Part shown: positions 50,955-60,118 of the stretch, in pieces
Position numbering within the stretch: the stretch's first letter is position 1
How the letters are laid out: each line of letters begins with the position of its first letter
Assembly (NCBI GenBank): GCA_035649415.1
Contig: DASRJP010000321.1
Location: 1 to 64,000 of the forward strand
Length of the DNA: 64,000 bases
DNA from: DATKDU01 sp035649415
GTDB taxonomy: Bacteria; Planctomycetota; Planctomycetia; Pirellulales; Pirellulaceae
Reading direction: 5' to 3'
Notes under the pieces: model-generated
Seen by the model: only the letters and a program-made list of their open reading frames with translations
Told to the model about the DNA's origin: nothing
The model's database searches: none
Made by a program: the position numbers and the translations under genes

Positions 50955-52205
50955 ATGACCGCGGCACAAGCGACCGTGCGAGGGGGATTGTTAGCGGCCA
51001 TCGGCCTGCTTGCTCCTGCGTTGCTCCTGGCCCAGCAGCCTGCGCCGGCGACTGGGAAGGCCGATCAGGTCCCCGCGGCAGGCAAGCCGCGCAACCCTCC
51101 TTCTGCCGAAGCGATTGCCAGGTGGATCAGCGACCTTGACTCGGACGTCTTCGACAACCGCGAGAATGCCACGGTCAGGCTCGTTGAAGCCGGCCTGCCG
51201 GCGATCGGTCCCGTCAAAAAGGTCCTGCAAGATACCGGCAGTCTGGAGGTTACCACGCGGGCGCTCCACGTGCTGCGTGAATTAGGGCTGGCTACCGATC
51301 TGGATACTCAGGATGCAGCCCGCCTGGCGCTCGAGGAGCTGGCCCGCGATCCGACATCGATTGGCCGCCGCGCGGCTACCACGATCGCCTGGCTCAACGA
51401 GCAGCGTTCGGCGCAGACAATTGCCGCATTGGAAAAACTCGGCGCCATCATCAACAAATCGCCCTACCTCAGCGAATTGGGGGTGCACGACGAAGTGGAT
51501 GGAATTCAGATCGACGATAGCTGGCAGGGGACAGCGGGGGATTATCGCCGGCTGAAATGGCTACAAAACGTAGACAAGCTGGTCCTGGCAGGGGACAAGA
51601 TCGACGATTCAATTCTGCCGCACGTGGCGGCGATGCCGGGACTCAAACGGCTGCACCTCTTTCGCACGAAGGTCACCGAGCGCGGCCTGGCGGCGATCGG
51701 CTCGCTTGCGTCGCTCCACGAAATCGGCATTTACTACACGCCGCTAGGAGACGGCGCTGTTGCGCCACTGAAAGGTCTCAAGGGTTTGACGAGCGTCAGA
51801 ATCTACGGAACGAAAATCTCGCCGGCGGCAAAAGATGAGCTGGTGGCGGCGCTGGAACTGGAGCCCAAGAAAATGGATTTTCGCCAAGGCGCCTTTCTGG
51901 GGGTGAGCTGCCAGACGCTCGCTACCCGCTGCGAGTTGGCGTCGGTCCACCCAGAGAGTCCAGCGGAAAAAGCCGGTCTGAAAGGCGGAGACACGCTGGT
52001 TACATTCGCCGGCAAGGAGGTGACCGACTACGATAGCCTGACTGCCGTCATTTCGCAGTACAGCTTGGGGGACACGGTGGAGGTGGAGTATCTTCGCCGC
52101 ACGATCGACGAGAACGGGCATGACAGCGGCGAACAGGCGATGAAGTGCAAGGTGACGCTCGGCGGCTGGGACGTCGAGCTGGTCCAAAGGCAGCCTCCGC
52201 GGTAA
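50955..52205 (+). CDS. Secreted protein with HEAT-like, leucine-rich-like and PDZ regions
   Basis: The protein has 416 residues. Signal peptide about 1-27 (ALLLAQ). Residues 45-150 resemble HEAT/ARM-type helices (ARWISDLDSDVFDNRENATVRLVEAG). Residues about 205-300 look like short leucine-rich units (DSILPHVAAMPGLKRLHLFRTKVTERGLAAIGSLASL). Residues 310-400 form a PDZ domain (GAFLGVSCQTL, SVHPESPAEKAGLKGGDTLVTFAGKEVTDYDSL). There is no protease motif. The start at 50955 has AAGGA about nine bases upstream. It probably binds peptides or protein C-termini in the periplasm; the partner is unknown. Confidence 0.8.
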   Translation: MTAAQATVRGGLLAAIGLLAPALLLAQQPAPATGKADQVPAAGKPRNPPSAEAIARWISDLDSDVFDNRENATVRLVEAGLPAIGPVKKVLQDTGSLEVTTRALHVLRELGLATDLDTQDAARLALEELARDPTSIGRRAATTIAWLNEQRSAQTIAALEKLGAIINKSPYLSELGVHDEVDGIQIDDSWQGTAGDYRRLKWLQNVDKLVLAGDKIDDSILPHVAAMPGLKRLHLFRTKVTERGLAAIGSLASLHEIGIYYTPLGDGAVAPLKGLKGLTSVRIYGTKISPAAKDELVAALELEPKKMDFRQGAFLGVSCQTLATRCELASVHPESPAEKAGLKGGDTLVTFAGKEVTDYDSLTAVISQYSLGDTVEVEYLRRTIDENGHDSGEQAMKCKVTLGGWDVELVQRQPPR

Positions 52206-52308
52206 GACTGCTGCGGCGGCAGCGAATAGCCACTTAGCTGGCCTCTTCGGCGCACAAGTTGCACCGCACGGATGCTAAATCCCTCGTCTGTGTCACGGTG
52301 GCAGTGTC

Positions 52309-53016
52309 ATGGGTTTCAATCCGTTTTATTTCGATCCGTACTACCTGCTCTTTCTCGGGCCGGCCTTGCTACTGGCGATCGTGGCCCAGATGTGGGTCAG
52401 CTCGGCGTACGCGCGGGCCAGCCAGATGCCAGCGAGCACCAGCGGCGCGAACGTCGCCCGACATCTGCTCGACAATGCGGGACTCGACAACGTGCCTGTG
52501 GAAGAAGTTCCCGGCCATTTGAGTGATCATTACGACCCGCGCGCGGACGTGGTCCGGCTGAGCAGCGAGGTATTTCACGGGCGATCGCTGGCCGCCGTGG
52601 GCATCGCGGCACATGAGTGCGGCCATGCGCTCCAGAAGCATCTGGGCTATCTCCCCTTCAGGCTGCGCTCCCTGGCGGTACCAATGGCCAGCTTCGGCAG
52701 CGGGGCCAGCGGCCTGCTACTGATTCTGGGCATCATTTTCGGCTTCCAGCCGCTCTTGATTGCCGGCATCGTCCTGTTCAGCTGCGTGGTGATCTTTCAG
52801 CTCGTCAATCTGCCCGTGGAATTCGACGCCAGCGCGCGAGCCAAAGCGCTGCTCATCGAGCAGGGGATCGTCCATCAGCACGAGATGGGGCCGGTCAACA
52901 ACGTGCTGAATGCCGCGGCGCTGACGTATGTGGCGGCGACGCTGCAAGCGATCATGCAGTTGCTGTACTACGTGACGCTGATCATGGGGCGCGGCCGCTC
53001 GCGCAGCGACGAATAG
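52309..53016 (+). CDS. YugP-family membrane zinc metallopeptidase
   Basis: The protein has 235 residues. One membrane segment lies at about 12-32 and two or three others in the C-terminal half (about 125-165 and 205-225). The zinc-binding HECGH motif is at 102-106 in IAAHECGHALQKHLGY, and FDASARAKALL supplies the probable third ligand region. The N-terminus FYFDPYYLLFLGPALLLAIVAQMWVSSAY matches the family. The role is probably membrane protein turnover. It starts about 100 bases after the PDZ gene and may be co-transcribed with it; the two together would suit an envelope-quality-control pair, which is inference. Confidence 0.88.
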   Translation: MGFNPFYFDPYYLLFLGPALLLAIVAQMWVSSAYARASQMPASTSGANVARHLLDNAGLDNVPVEEVPGHLSDHYDPRADVVRLSSEVFHGRSLAAVGIAAHECGHALQKHLGYLPFRLRSLAVPMASFGSGASGLLLILGIIFGFQPLLIAGIVLFSCVVIFQLVNLPVEFDASARAKALLIEQGIVHQHEMGPVNNVLNAAALTYVAATLQAIMQLLYYVTLIMGRGRSRSDE

Positions 53017-53085
53017 CCTGAAGCCGACCGTGCCCCATCGCCGCGCCTCGCCCGTCTCTGGCAACCGCTCGCTATAGTGGTTCCT

Positions 53086-55461
53086 ATGGCCCGAGGAACG
53101 GAGCGGTTTGTCGATTGGCTGCTGAAATGGCGATATGCCCTGCTGGCTGTTGGGGCGCTTGTCGCCGTCGCCGCCTGGTTTCCCGCCCAGCGGATGCGGT
53201 TTGACCGTAGCATCGAGAACATGTTCGCCGAGGGGGACCCGGTCGTCGTTCCCTATCGCCGGCTCAAGTCCCAATTCGGCGGAAACGAAGTTGTGCTGGC
53301 CGTGTACGACGACCCCGAGCTGCTGGCGGACGACGGCCGCGGCATTAAGCGACTGGGCAAAGTCAGCCAGCTCCTTAAAGGCGTGGCGGGAGTGAAGGGC
53401 ACGCTCAGCCTGGCGGAAATCAGTGCGTCCTTGGAAAGGCTCCGCGCGGATCGAAAGTTTCGCGATTTTCTGGGACTGGGCGAGCGCAACTGGAAGGGCC
53501 CGGCAATACTTAACCCGCACGATCAGGTCGCCAGGGCCTATCGCGACTTGTTCGAAGGATATACGCATGGCAGCGATGGCCGCACAGCGGCTGTCGTCGT
53601 GATGCTCATGCCTCAGGAGGTGACCGCACACGGGAAAGAGCGCGCCGCGGGAGAAGATTCGCGCCGCCAAACGATTGAAGAACTGCGCAAGATCGTCGAG
53701 CAATTGCCTGACGATCTCCCTCCGGGTGTGCTGGCCGGCGAACCGGTCATGGTCTCGGAAGGCTTCAAGCTGCTGGAAGAAGATGGGCGGCGACTGGGCT
53801 GGTGGTCCACGGCCCTGCTGGGTTTGGTGATCCTGGTCTGCTTTCGCAGCCTGCGCTGGCTGTTTGTTTCCATCATCGTCGTGCAGTGGACCATCCTGGT
53901 GACGCAGGCGCTGCTGGTCATGATGCGCCTGGAGCTGACGATGGTCAGCTCGATGCTCACGGCGATTGTGACCGTGGTCGGCGTGGCCACGGTTTCGCAC
54001 CTGATCGTCCATGTGCGCGAGTTGCAAATGGAGGGGCAGAATTCTTCGCCGCACAAAGCCTTCCGAACCTCGCTGGTATTGCTGTTTTGGCCGATTGTGG
54101 GTGCGGTCCTCACCGATGTGGCCGGTTTCGGCTCGCTGTGGTTTGCCAGCGTTGGGCCGGTGCAGGACTTCGGCGTGATGATGGCCGCTGGCGCGGGGCT
54201 GGTTTTGGCGGCGGTGGGGCTATTGGTCCCGGCCCTGGCGCTGGGAGGCGCCGAGGGCGAGCCCCTTCCCAAACCGACCTGGTTCGAAGGCCAGCTCGAT
54301 CTGGGTCTCGAGCGGCTCATGGACCAGGTGCAGCGCCGGCCGTGGTGGACCGCGGCAGTGAGCGTGATGGTGCTGGTCGTGGCACTGATCGGCAGCCTGC
54401 GGCTGGAAATTGAAACCGATTTCACGCGCAACTTTCGTCCCGGCAGCCGCGTCGTGAGCTGGTATGCGTTCGTCGAATCGCGGCTCGGCGGGGCCGGTGT
54501 GTGGGACGTGCTCGTGCCGGTTCCCAACACGCTCGACGCAGCGACGCTGGAGCGCGTCCGTAACCTGGAGCGCGACCTGCGGAGAATCCGTATTCCCACC
54601 AGCGCCGGCTCGCCGTCGCTCACCAAGGTGATCAGCCTGGTGGATGTGCTTGACGCCACGCAAAGCGACCGGCGGCTGGCCGCCCTGCGGACGGAACTGC
54701 GCATTGCCGGCATGTTACTGGCCATGCCGACCTTCATGCAGGCGCTGGAAGGGCGCGATGAAAACGGCCAACGCTGGCTGCGGATCATGCTGCGGGCGAA
54801 AGAAAGGCAGCCGGCGGAGCAGCGGCGGGCGCTTATCAACGAGGTGGAGCGGCTGGCAAAAAACGCCTTTCCGGCCAGGGATAATCAGCCGGCGGCAGAA
54901 GTTACCGGGTTCTTCGTGCTCCTGACGAAGCTGATCGAAAGCCTGCTGCGCGACCAGTGGACGACCTTTGCAATCTCCACCGGCGCGATCTTTCTGATGC
55001 TATGGGTCGGTTTTCAGCGTCTGAGCTGGGCCTTGATCGGCCTTATCCCCAACGCCCTGCCCATCTACTTCGTGATGGGAATCCTCGGCTGGCTGGGCCT
55101 GAAGATCAACATGGGCGCCGCCATGATTGCCGCCGTCTCCATGGGCATGTCGGTGGACAGCTCGATCCACTACTTCACGGCATTTGGCCAGGCTCGCCGC
55201 GCCGGCAAGAGCGTCAACGAGTCGCTGCATCTGGTGCAAAAGAGCGTGGGCCGCGCGATGATTGTTTCGACGCTGGCAGTGATCGTCGGCTTTTTGATCC
55301 TGTGCACGAGCGAGTTCGTGCCGACGATCTATTTTGGGGCGCTGATGGGCCTGTCCATGCTCGGCGGCATGGCGGGGAACTTGATCGTGCTGCCGCTGCT
55401 GCTATCGGCGACGGAACGTAGGACAAGTTTCCAACCTGTCCAAAAATCAGGGACAGGTTGA
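53086..55461 (+). CDS. RND/MMPL-family membrane exporter
   Basis: The protein has 791 residues in two halves. Each half has one N-terminal membrane segment, a periplasmic domain and five further segments. SSMLTAIVTVVGVATVSHLIVHV and AAVSMGMSVDSSIHYFTAFGQARRAG are the paired charged-helix regions that carry the proton relay in RND transporters. The family includes lipid, sterol and hopanoid exporters; the substrate here is unknown. The last 14 residues (RRTSFQPVQKSGTG) and the stop codon are encoded by a dispersed repeat, so the native C-terminus has probably been replaced. A TATAGT box lies seven bases before the ATG, compatible with a very short leader. Confidence 0.87.
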   Translation: MARGTERFVDWLLKWRYALLAVGALVAVAAWFPAQRMRFDRSIENMFAEGDPVVVPYRRLKSQFGGNEVVLAVYDDPELLADDGRGIKRLGKVSQLLKGVAGVKGTLSLAEISASLERLRADRKFRDFLGLGERNWKGPAILNPHDQVARAYRDLFEGYTHGSDGRTAAVVVMLMPQEVTAHGKERAAGEDSRRQTIEELRKIVEQLPDDLPPGVLAGEPVMVSEGFKLLEEDGRRLGWWSTALLGLVILVCFRSLRWLFVSIIVVQWTILVTQALLVMMRLELTMVSSMLTAIVTVVGVATVSHLIVHVRELQMEGQNSSPHKAFRTSLVLLFWPIVGAVLTDVAGFGSLWFASVGPVQDFGVMMAAGAGLVLAAVGLLVPALALGGAEGEPLPKPTWFEGQLDLGLERLMDQVQRRPWWTAAVSVMVLVVALIGSLRLEIETDFTRNFRPGSRVVSWYAFVESRLGGAGVWDVLVPVPNTLDAATLERVRNLERDLRRIRIPTSAGSPSLTKVISLVDVLDATQSDRRLAALRTELRIAGMLLAMPTFMQALEGRDENGQRWLRIMLRAKERQPAEQRRALINEVERLAKNAFPARDNQPAAEVTGFFVLLTKLIESLLRDQWTTFAISTGAIFLMLWVGFQRLSWALIGLIPNALPIYFVMGILGWLGLKINMGAAMIAAVSMGMSVDSSIHYFTAFGQARRAGKSVNESLHLVQKSVGRAMIVSTLAVIVGFLILCTSEFVPTIYFGALMGLSMLGGMAGNLIVLPLLLSATERRTSFQPVQKSGTG

Positions 55462-55474
55462 ATACCTGTCCTAC
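55418..55474. repeat. Dispersed inverted repeat family F between exporter and uvrC
   Basis: Left arm GTAGGACAAGTTTCCAACCT... and right arm GGACAGGTTGAATACCTGTC...CTAC (55451-55474) are inverted relative to each other. Stop codons of both convergent genes, TGA at 55459-55461 and TAG at 55473-55471, lie inside it. It may also terminate transcription from both sides. Confidence 0.85.
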
Positions 55475-56994
55475 TGCCCGAGCTGCGACTTCCGCCGCAG
55501 GATGTGGTGATAATGCTGGGCGAAGCGGTGGGCCTCGTCGCGGACGTACTGGAGCAGCCGCAAGGCAAACGAGCGCCGCGAAAGCTTGAGCGATTCCGCC
55601 TCGCCGGGAAGAAAGATTTCCTCCTCCTGCTTGGCCAGCGACAATAGCGTTGGCGGCTCGATCCCCTGATCGCGGAACGCAGCCAATGCCGCGTTGAGCT
55701 GGCCTTTGCCGCCGTCGATGAGCAGGATGTCGGGAAAGACGCTTTGCTCGTCGGACAAGGAGCGATAGCGGCGGGCAATCACCTCGTGGATGCTGCGGAA
55801 GTCGTCTACGCCCTGGATGCCGCGTATCTTGTAGCGGCGGTAGCCGGGCTTGAATGGTAGTCCGTCGAGGAATTGCACCACGCTGGCGACCGTCTCCCCC
55901 CCGCCAAGGTGCGCGATATCGACCCCTTCGACGGTCCGCGGCACTTCGTCGAGCTTGAGCACTTTTTTCAATCCCGCCAGCCCGCGTTTGGGATCGATGT
56001 AAAACACTTCTGGCTGGGCGTGCGTGTCGATCTCACCGCGGCGATCGAGCCGCTCGAGCATCTGGATTTCGTCGCGCAGCCGCGCCGCCTGCTCGAACTG
56101 CAGCTCTTTTGCCGCTGCTTGCATCTCGTCGCGCATCTGATCCACGAGGTGCTTCTTGTTCCCTTCCAGGAACATGACCAGCCGGCGGATGTCGCGCTTG
56201 TATTCGTCCTTGCTGATGCGCAGGTTGCACGGGGCGGTGCACTGGCGGATGCTGGCCAGCAGGCAGGGCCGGAACCATCGCCAGCGCTCGTCGCCGTCGT
56301 CGATGTCCAGGCTGCACGTGCGGAACTTGAAGATCTTTTGCAGCACCTGCACCGCGCCGCGCAGTGCGCCGGCACTGGCAAAGGGTCCAAACAGCTTCAC
56401 GCCCCGATTCCGCGGCTGGCGAGTCACTTCCACGCGGGGAAAATCCTCCCCCGTGACGATCATCAAGTAGGGGAACGTCTTATCGTCCTTGAGTTCCTTG
56501 TTGTATTTCGGCTGCACGTCCTTGATCAGCCGCGACTCCATCAAGATGGCGTCCACTTCGCTTTCACATTCGACGAAGTCGGCGTCGGCAATCTCGTGGA
56601 CCCACGGCGCCGTGCGATATTCGTGCTGCGCTCCCACCAGGAAGTAGCTGCCGGCCCGCGAGCGAAGGCTTTTCGCCTTGCCGATGTAGATCACTCGCCC
56701 AGCGACATCCTTGAGCAGGTAGATGCCGGGGGTCTTGGGAAACTCGCGCACCTTGGCAGCCGCCCGACGAAAGGCGAAGTCCCAAGTCTTCTCCCCCTCT
56801 GCCTCGGCCTTGTCCCCAGGCAATGCCGGCGCCTGCTGGATGATCTGGTCGAGCGCCTCTTCCACCACTTCCACCGCCGGCTCCGGCGATTCCGCCGCGG
56901 CGGAATCCTCCTGCGGCGCGGCGTCGTCGGCCAGATCGACGAGTTCGTCGTCGGTCGGCGCCGGGTGCGGACCAGTGGGTTGCGGTTCGTTCAT
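55471..56994 (-). CDS. uvrC: Excinuclease ABC subunit C lacking the C-terminal HhH domain
   Basis: DNA-repair nuclease of 507 residues that makes both incisions with UvrB. An acidic extension (1-75) precedes the GIY-YIG domain (GIYLL at 90-94, VIYIG at 102-106, KAKSLRSRAGSYF). The Cys-rich region (RPCLLASIRQCTAPC), UVR motif (KELQFEQAARLRDEIQML) and RNase H-like nuclease follow: VEGVDIAHLGGGETVASVV, PDILLIDGGKGQLNAAL and RDEAHRFAQHYH, so the catalytic residues appear intact. The protein stops at RRKSQLGQ, just where two HhH motifs normally begin, and its TAG is part of a dispersed repeat. Loss of the DNA-binding domain by repeat insertion, or natural absence in this lineage, are both possible. 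The start at 56994 is the family-proximal ATG. Confidence 0.93.
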   Translation of the reverse strand: MNEPQPTGPHPAPTDDELVDLADDAAPQEDSAAAESPEPAVEVVEEALDQIIQQAPALPGDKAEAEGEKTWDFAFRRAAAKVREFPKTPGIYLLKDVAGRVIYIGKAKSLRSRAGSYFLVGAQHEYRTAPWVHEIADADFVECESEVDAILMESRLIKDVQPKYNKELKDDKTFPYLMIVTGEDFPRVEVTRQPRNRGVKLFGPFASAGALRGAVQVLQKIFKFRTCSLDIDDGDERWRWFRPCLLASIRQCTAPCNLRISKDEYKRDIRRLVMFLEGNKKHLVDQMRDEMQAAAKELQFEQAARLRDEIQMLERLDRRGEIDTHAQPEVFYIDPKRGLAGLKKVLKLDEVPRTVEGVDIAHLGGGETVASVVQFLDGLPFKPGYRRYKIRGIQGVDDFRSIHEVIARRYRSLSDEQSVFPDILLIDGGKGQLNAALAAFRDQGIEPPTLLSLAKQEEEIFLPGEAESLKLSRRSFALRLLQYVRDEAHRFAQHYHHILRRKSQLGQ

Positions 56995-57194
56995 GACAGG
57001 CGAGTTGCGGCCCGAAATCGCCGCGAGCAGAACCTGGAATCCTCCCTCGTATTGTAGCGCTCGACCCCCTTTCGACGGACCCCGAATGGCGAGGATCGGT
57101 GGGTAGTTTTTCGTTTTTCGCCCGATAAACGGGCCGGCTTTGACAAGATCGGGCCGCCGGCTGCGAAATTCGAGAGGACCGCGCTGCGATCGCG

Positions 57195-57224
57195 TTGACT
57201 CTCGCCGGCGAAGGTTTGTAGACT
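57195..57224 (+). promoter_or_regulatory. Promoter candidate for the lipoprotein gene
   Basis: TTGACT (57195-57200) and TAGACT (57219-57224), 18 bases apart, about 45 bases before the start at 57268. Confidence 0.4.
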
Positions 57225-57267
57225 CGCTGGCACTGGGCCGCAAGACCGCGACTTGTATGGTGAAACG

Positions 57268-58401
57268 ATGACGCGAACTGCCGTTTTGGTCCTGTCGATT
57301 GCCTCGTTTGTCGTCGCGGCAGGATGCGCGCCCGGAAACGTCCCTCCCGACCAGGCACAAGTGACGCTTTCCAATCCACGCGTGCAGCGCATCAATGGCG
57401 AGGACAATTTTCTCGTCGATTTCAAGTTCACGCGCGGCAGGCCGGATCGAAACAAAAACTATCAATTCGTCTTGATCTCCGGCAGCAACGAGAAGTACTG
57501 GATCGACAAGCTCTGGACCGAAAAAACGCTCTCGGGGACGATCGAAGCAGAAATGTCCTTCCGCACCGCCACGTTTGAAGCGAGCAAGTATTTCGAGGGG
57601 CATCTGGAGATTCTCACTGGGTACAACCAGGGTAAATCGATCTCCAACACCGTAACTTTCGGCACTCCCACCGCGGACGACATTGTGGGTGGCGACGGCA
57701 AGCCGGCTGAGCCGGCGCCGCGCAGAGAGTCCCTTCCGTTCGCGCAAGCGCCCGGCGTGCCTGAGGCCGCTGCCGATTTTCCCGTGCCGCCGGTTGGCGT
57801 CGGTCCAGGACGATTTCCGCGCCCTGGGGGACCTGGTGGCGTCCCCTTTGGCGGCTTGGAACCGGCCCCTGCGGGTGCCGCTGGCGCACCGTCGCCTGGC
57901 GTCGGCGGCTCGGCCCAGCCAATGCCGCCGCCCGCAGCAGCGACCTTGTCAAATACACTCCCCGTCGGCGCCAAACAGACGCCGCTTGCTGGCGGCAAGG
58001 GGGGCGTGCCCTTTGTCGTCGCGGATGCCGAGCACCGACCCGTGGTGGGATTTCGCTATGCAGTCGGCAGTTGGGCGGGACAGCCAGCGCTGCGGTTTTT
58101 GGAGCCGCTGTACGAGCGCGGTGAGGCAGAACGCGCTGACGAGGCGGTTGCCCGTGAAGGCTATGCCGTAGGCGGATTGAACGCAAATGCGGGTCAGTAC
58201 GCCCACGCGGTCCAGATCGTCTTCATGCGCGTTAAAGCGGACGGCCAGCTCGATCCGGCCGATTCTTACACGAGCGATTGGCTGGGAACGAAGACAGACG
58301 CGTCCACGACGCCGCTGATGGGGGGCGGCGCGCCGGTCATCGGCGTCCACGGCCGCAAGGCGGCCATCCTGGATGGGATCGGCCTGGTGTTCAAGCAGTA
58401 G
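57268..58401 (+). CDS. Planctomycetal lipoprotein of unknown function
   Basis: The protein has 377 residues with lipobox VAAGC (Cys20). An N-terminal beta domain (about 30-135: TLSNPRVQRINGEDNFLVDFKFTRG, FEGHLEILTGYNQGKSISN) is followed by a long Pro/Gly/Ala linker (about 140-245). The C-terminal domain (about 250-377: PFVVADAEHRPVVGFRYAVGSWAGQPALRFLEPLY, REGYAVGGL, VFMRVKADGQLDPADSYTSDWLG) is familiar from many planctomycetal secreted proteins. Its start and promoter are clear. No enzyme motif is visible; a surface or periplasmic binding role is possible. Confidence 0.78.
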   Translation: MTRTAVLVLSIASFVVAAGCAPGNVPPDQAQVTLSNPRVQRINGEDNFLVDFKFTRGRPDRNKNYQFVLISGSNEKYWIDKLWTEKTLSGTIEAEMSFRTATFEASKYFEGHLEILTGYNQGKSISNTVTFGTPTADDIVGGDGKPAEPAPRRESLPFAQAPGVPEAAADFPVPPVGVGPGRFPRPGGPGGVPFGGLEPAPAGAAGAPSPGVGGSAQPMPPPAAATLSNTLPVGAKQTPLAGGKGGVPFVVADAEHRPVVGFRYAVGSWAGQPALRFLEPLYERGEAERADEAVAREGYAVGGLNANAGQYAHAVQIVFMRVKADGQLDPADSYTSDWLGTKTDASTTPLMGGGAPVIGVHGRKAAILDGIGLVFKQ

Positions 58402-58408
58402 CTGCGCT

Positions 58409-59950
58409 CTAGAACTCGATCTGGTACTTCTGGGTCAACTGCTTCCGCATGCTGGACACCGCCTGTTCCATCTGCTCCACGATGCCGCGGGCCTGGTTCA
58501 TGGAGGCGACGCGCTCTTCAGTGCGGATGCGAGCCCGGTTGTTGAACTCGGCCTGGACGTCTTCGACGGCGACGGTATTGGTAGAACCGTACGGCATGTA
58601 GCCGCTGCCATAGTCATCCGAACGGTAGGAATATCCGTAGACGGTCGAGTTGGTGTAATAGTTATAGGTCGGGGCGGCATTGACCTGCCGCGTGCGGCTG
58701 CGGGCGGCGCCGCTGGTGATCGCATCGGCAGCCTGGTAAAGCGAGCTGGATACCTGTGAGCTGAACTGCATGAGATCGGGATCGACGTTCAGCACAGGCA
58801 AGCGCTCGATCTTGCGGGCGTACGTCTTGTACCAGACTGCCTTTTGTCCGACGGTGTAGTGGGAAGCGGTCTTGGGCTTGTCGCGGAGGTCGTCGAGCAT
58901 ATCCTCCATATTCGTGAAGTAGGTTTTGGTCGCTGCCTTGACCAGTTCCTCTTTAGACAGCTCCTGCGTGGGCATGGATTCTCCCTTGCTCGGCAGCGAC
59001 GGCGGACGGTCGAACAGGCTGAAGATGCGGCGCGTGCCGCTCTTTTCCAGGTAGCCCTCGACAGTGATCTGCTTGCCGTTGACCTTGGCGGTCCAGCCCT
59101 CGATCTCGTCGATCGTCGCGCCGCGGCGAGCCAGGGCCTTGAGCAGCAGGGACTTGGCGACGTCTGGAGTGAAGGGGACGTCTTGCTCGAAATCGACCTT
59201 GATCTTTCCAAACGGCTTGTCGGCCAGCGTGATCCCGAGCGTGACTCCGCGGATCGAGGTCAGGAAGGTCGCCGCCTTTTCAATCGCTACCCCTGTCTCT
59301 TCCTCGAATTTCGGCTCCGATGCCAGCACCAGACGGATTTGATCCGCTGACGTCGCGTGTTCCAGGTCGAGCGCAAGCACGATCGGAGTCCCGAGCTCAT
59401 TGGCGAACGAAAACGCTTCCGCCAGATAGGGGGAAAGTCCGTTCCCCTTGCGTCCCTTGATTTCGCGAATCCAGCGGGAGATGGCCTGCCTGTTCGCCGG
59501 GGCCATGGCGCCGACGACCTTGCTCGTGAACTGCACGAGGTACGCGTCGCCCGGAAGTGCCACGGTTTGCATTCCGTCCAGGTCCTCCACCGATCCGCGC
59601 GAGATGCGCGCCACCGTATCGAGCGAAGGTTCGTTCTTGAGCCGCATCACAGCCGACTCCCAGAGCGTGTGCGTCGATTCCAGATCCAAGGACGCGGAAA
59701 GCACGGCCTGGCTGGCCTGCGGCGGGAGGATCGTCACGCCGGACGTATAGGCCTCTTGCACCTTTTCTTTCCAGTTGTTTTTTGACGCCGCCGGACTGGC
59801 CAGGACCTTGTCCACGTTGAGCAAAAAGATGGCGTTAGCCGACTGTGGGACTTTGTCCACGAGGTCGTCGAATTGAGCTCGAGATAATGACGCCGAACCA
59901 GCGACTATCAGCAGCGTGGTGAATGTAGCAAGACGAGTGATCAAGCGCAT
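58409..59950 (-). CDS. Secreted protein of unknown function, planctomycetal
   Basis: The protein has 513 residues. Signal peptide about 1-25 (ASLSRAQ). The body (FDDLVDKVPQSANAIFLLNVDKVLASP, ASQAVLSASLDLESTHTLWESAVMRL, GRKGNGLSPYLAEAFSFA) has no motif I recognise. A Tyr/Ser-rich segment (about 435-470, including TYNYYTNSTVYGYSYRSDDYG) and a coiled-coil C-terminus (RTEERVASMNQARGIVEQMEQAVSSMRKQL) are visible. The start at 59950 was chosen as the signal peptide follows. It is convergent with the lipoprotein gene, with a gap of seven bases. Confidence 0.72.
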   Translation of the reverse strand: MRLITRLATFTTLLIVAGSASLSRAQFDDLVDKVPQSANAIFLLNVDKVLASPAASKNNWKEKVQEAYTSGVTILPPQASQAVLSASLDLESTHTLWESAVMRLKNEPSLDTVARISRGSVEDLDGMQTVALPGDAYLVQFTSKVVGAMAPANRQAISRWIREIKGRKGNGLSPYLAEAFSFANELGTPIVLALDLEHATSADQIRLVLASEPKFEEETGVAIEKAATFLTSIRGVTLGITLADKPFGKIKVDFEQDVPFTPDVAKSLLLKALARRGATIDEIEGWTAKVNGKQITVEGYLEKSGTRRIFSLFDRPPSLPSKGESMPTQELSKEELVKAATKTYFTNMEDMLDDLRDKPKTASHYTVGQKAVWYKTYARKIERLPVLNVDPDLMQFSSQVSSSLYQAADAITSGAARSRTRQVNAAPTYNYYTNSTVYGYSYRSDDYGSGYMPYGSTNTVAVEDVQAEFNNRARIRTEERVASMNQARGIVEQMEQAVSSMRKQLTQKYQIEF

Positions 59951-60118
59951 ACACGACCTCACAGGACGAAGAAGGAATATGCCAGCGATGTGACAAGGCG
60001 AAAGTCCGCACCGCATTTTAGTTGCTCCCATGCGGGGCACAAGTAACAAGCATACCAAATGCAGGTACTCCGTTGCCCGACGAGATGACTTCCGCGGCAC
60101 CCGGCCGCGACAGTTTGG

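Noticed and set aside
50955..52205. DegP/HtrA-type protease
   Set aside because: A PDZ domain is present but there is no trypsin-like domain or Ser-His-Asp set; the N-terminal part is helical and repeat-like.
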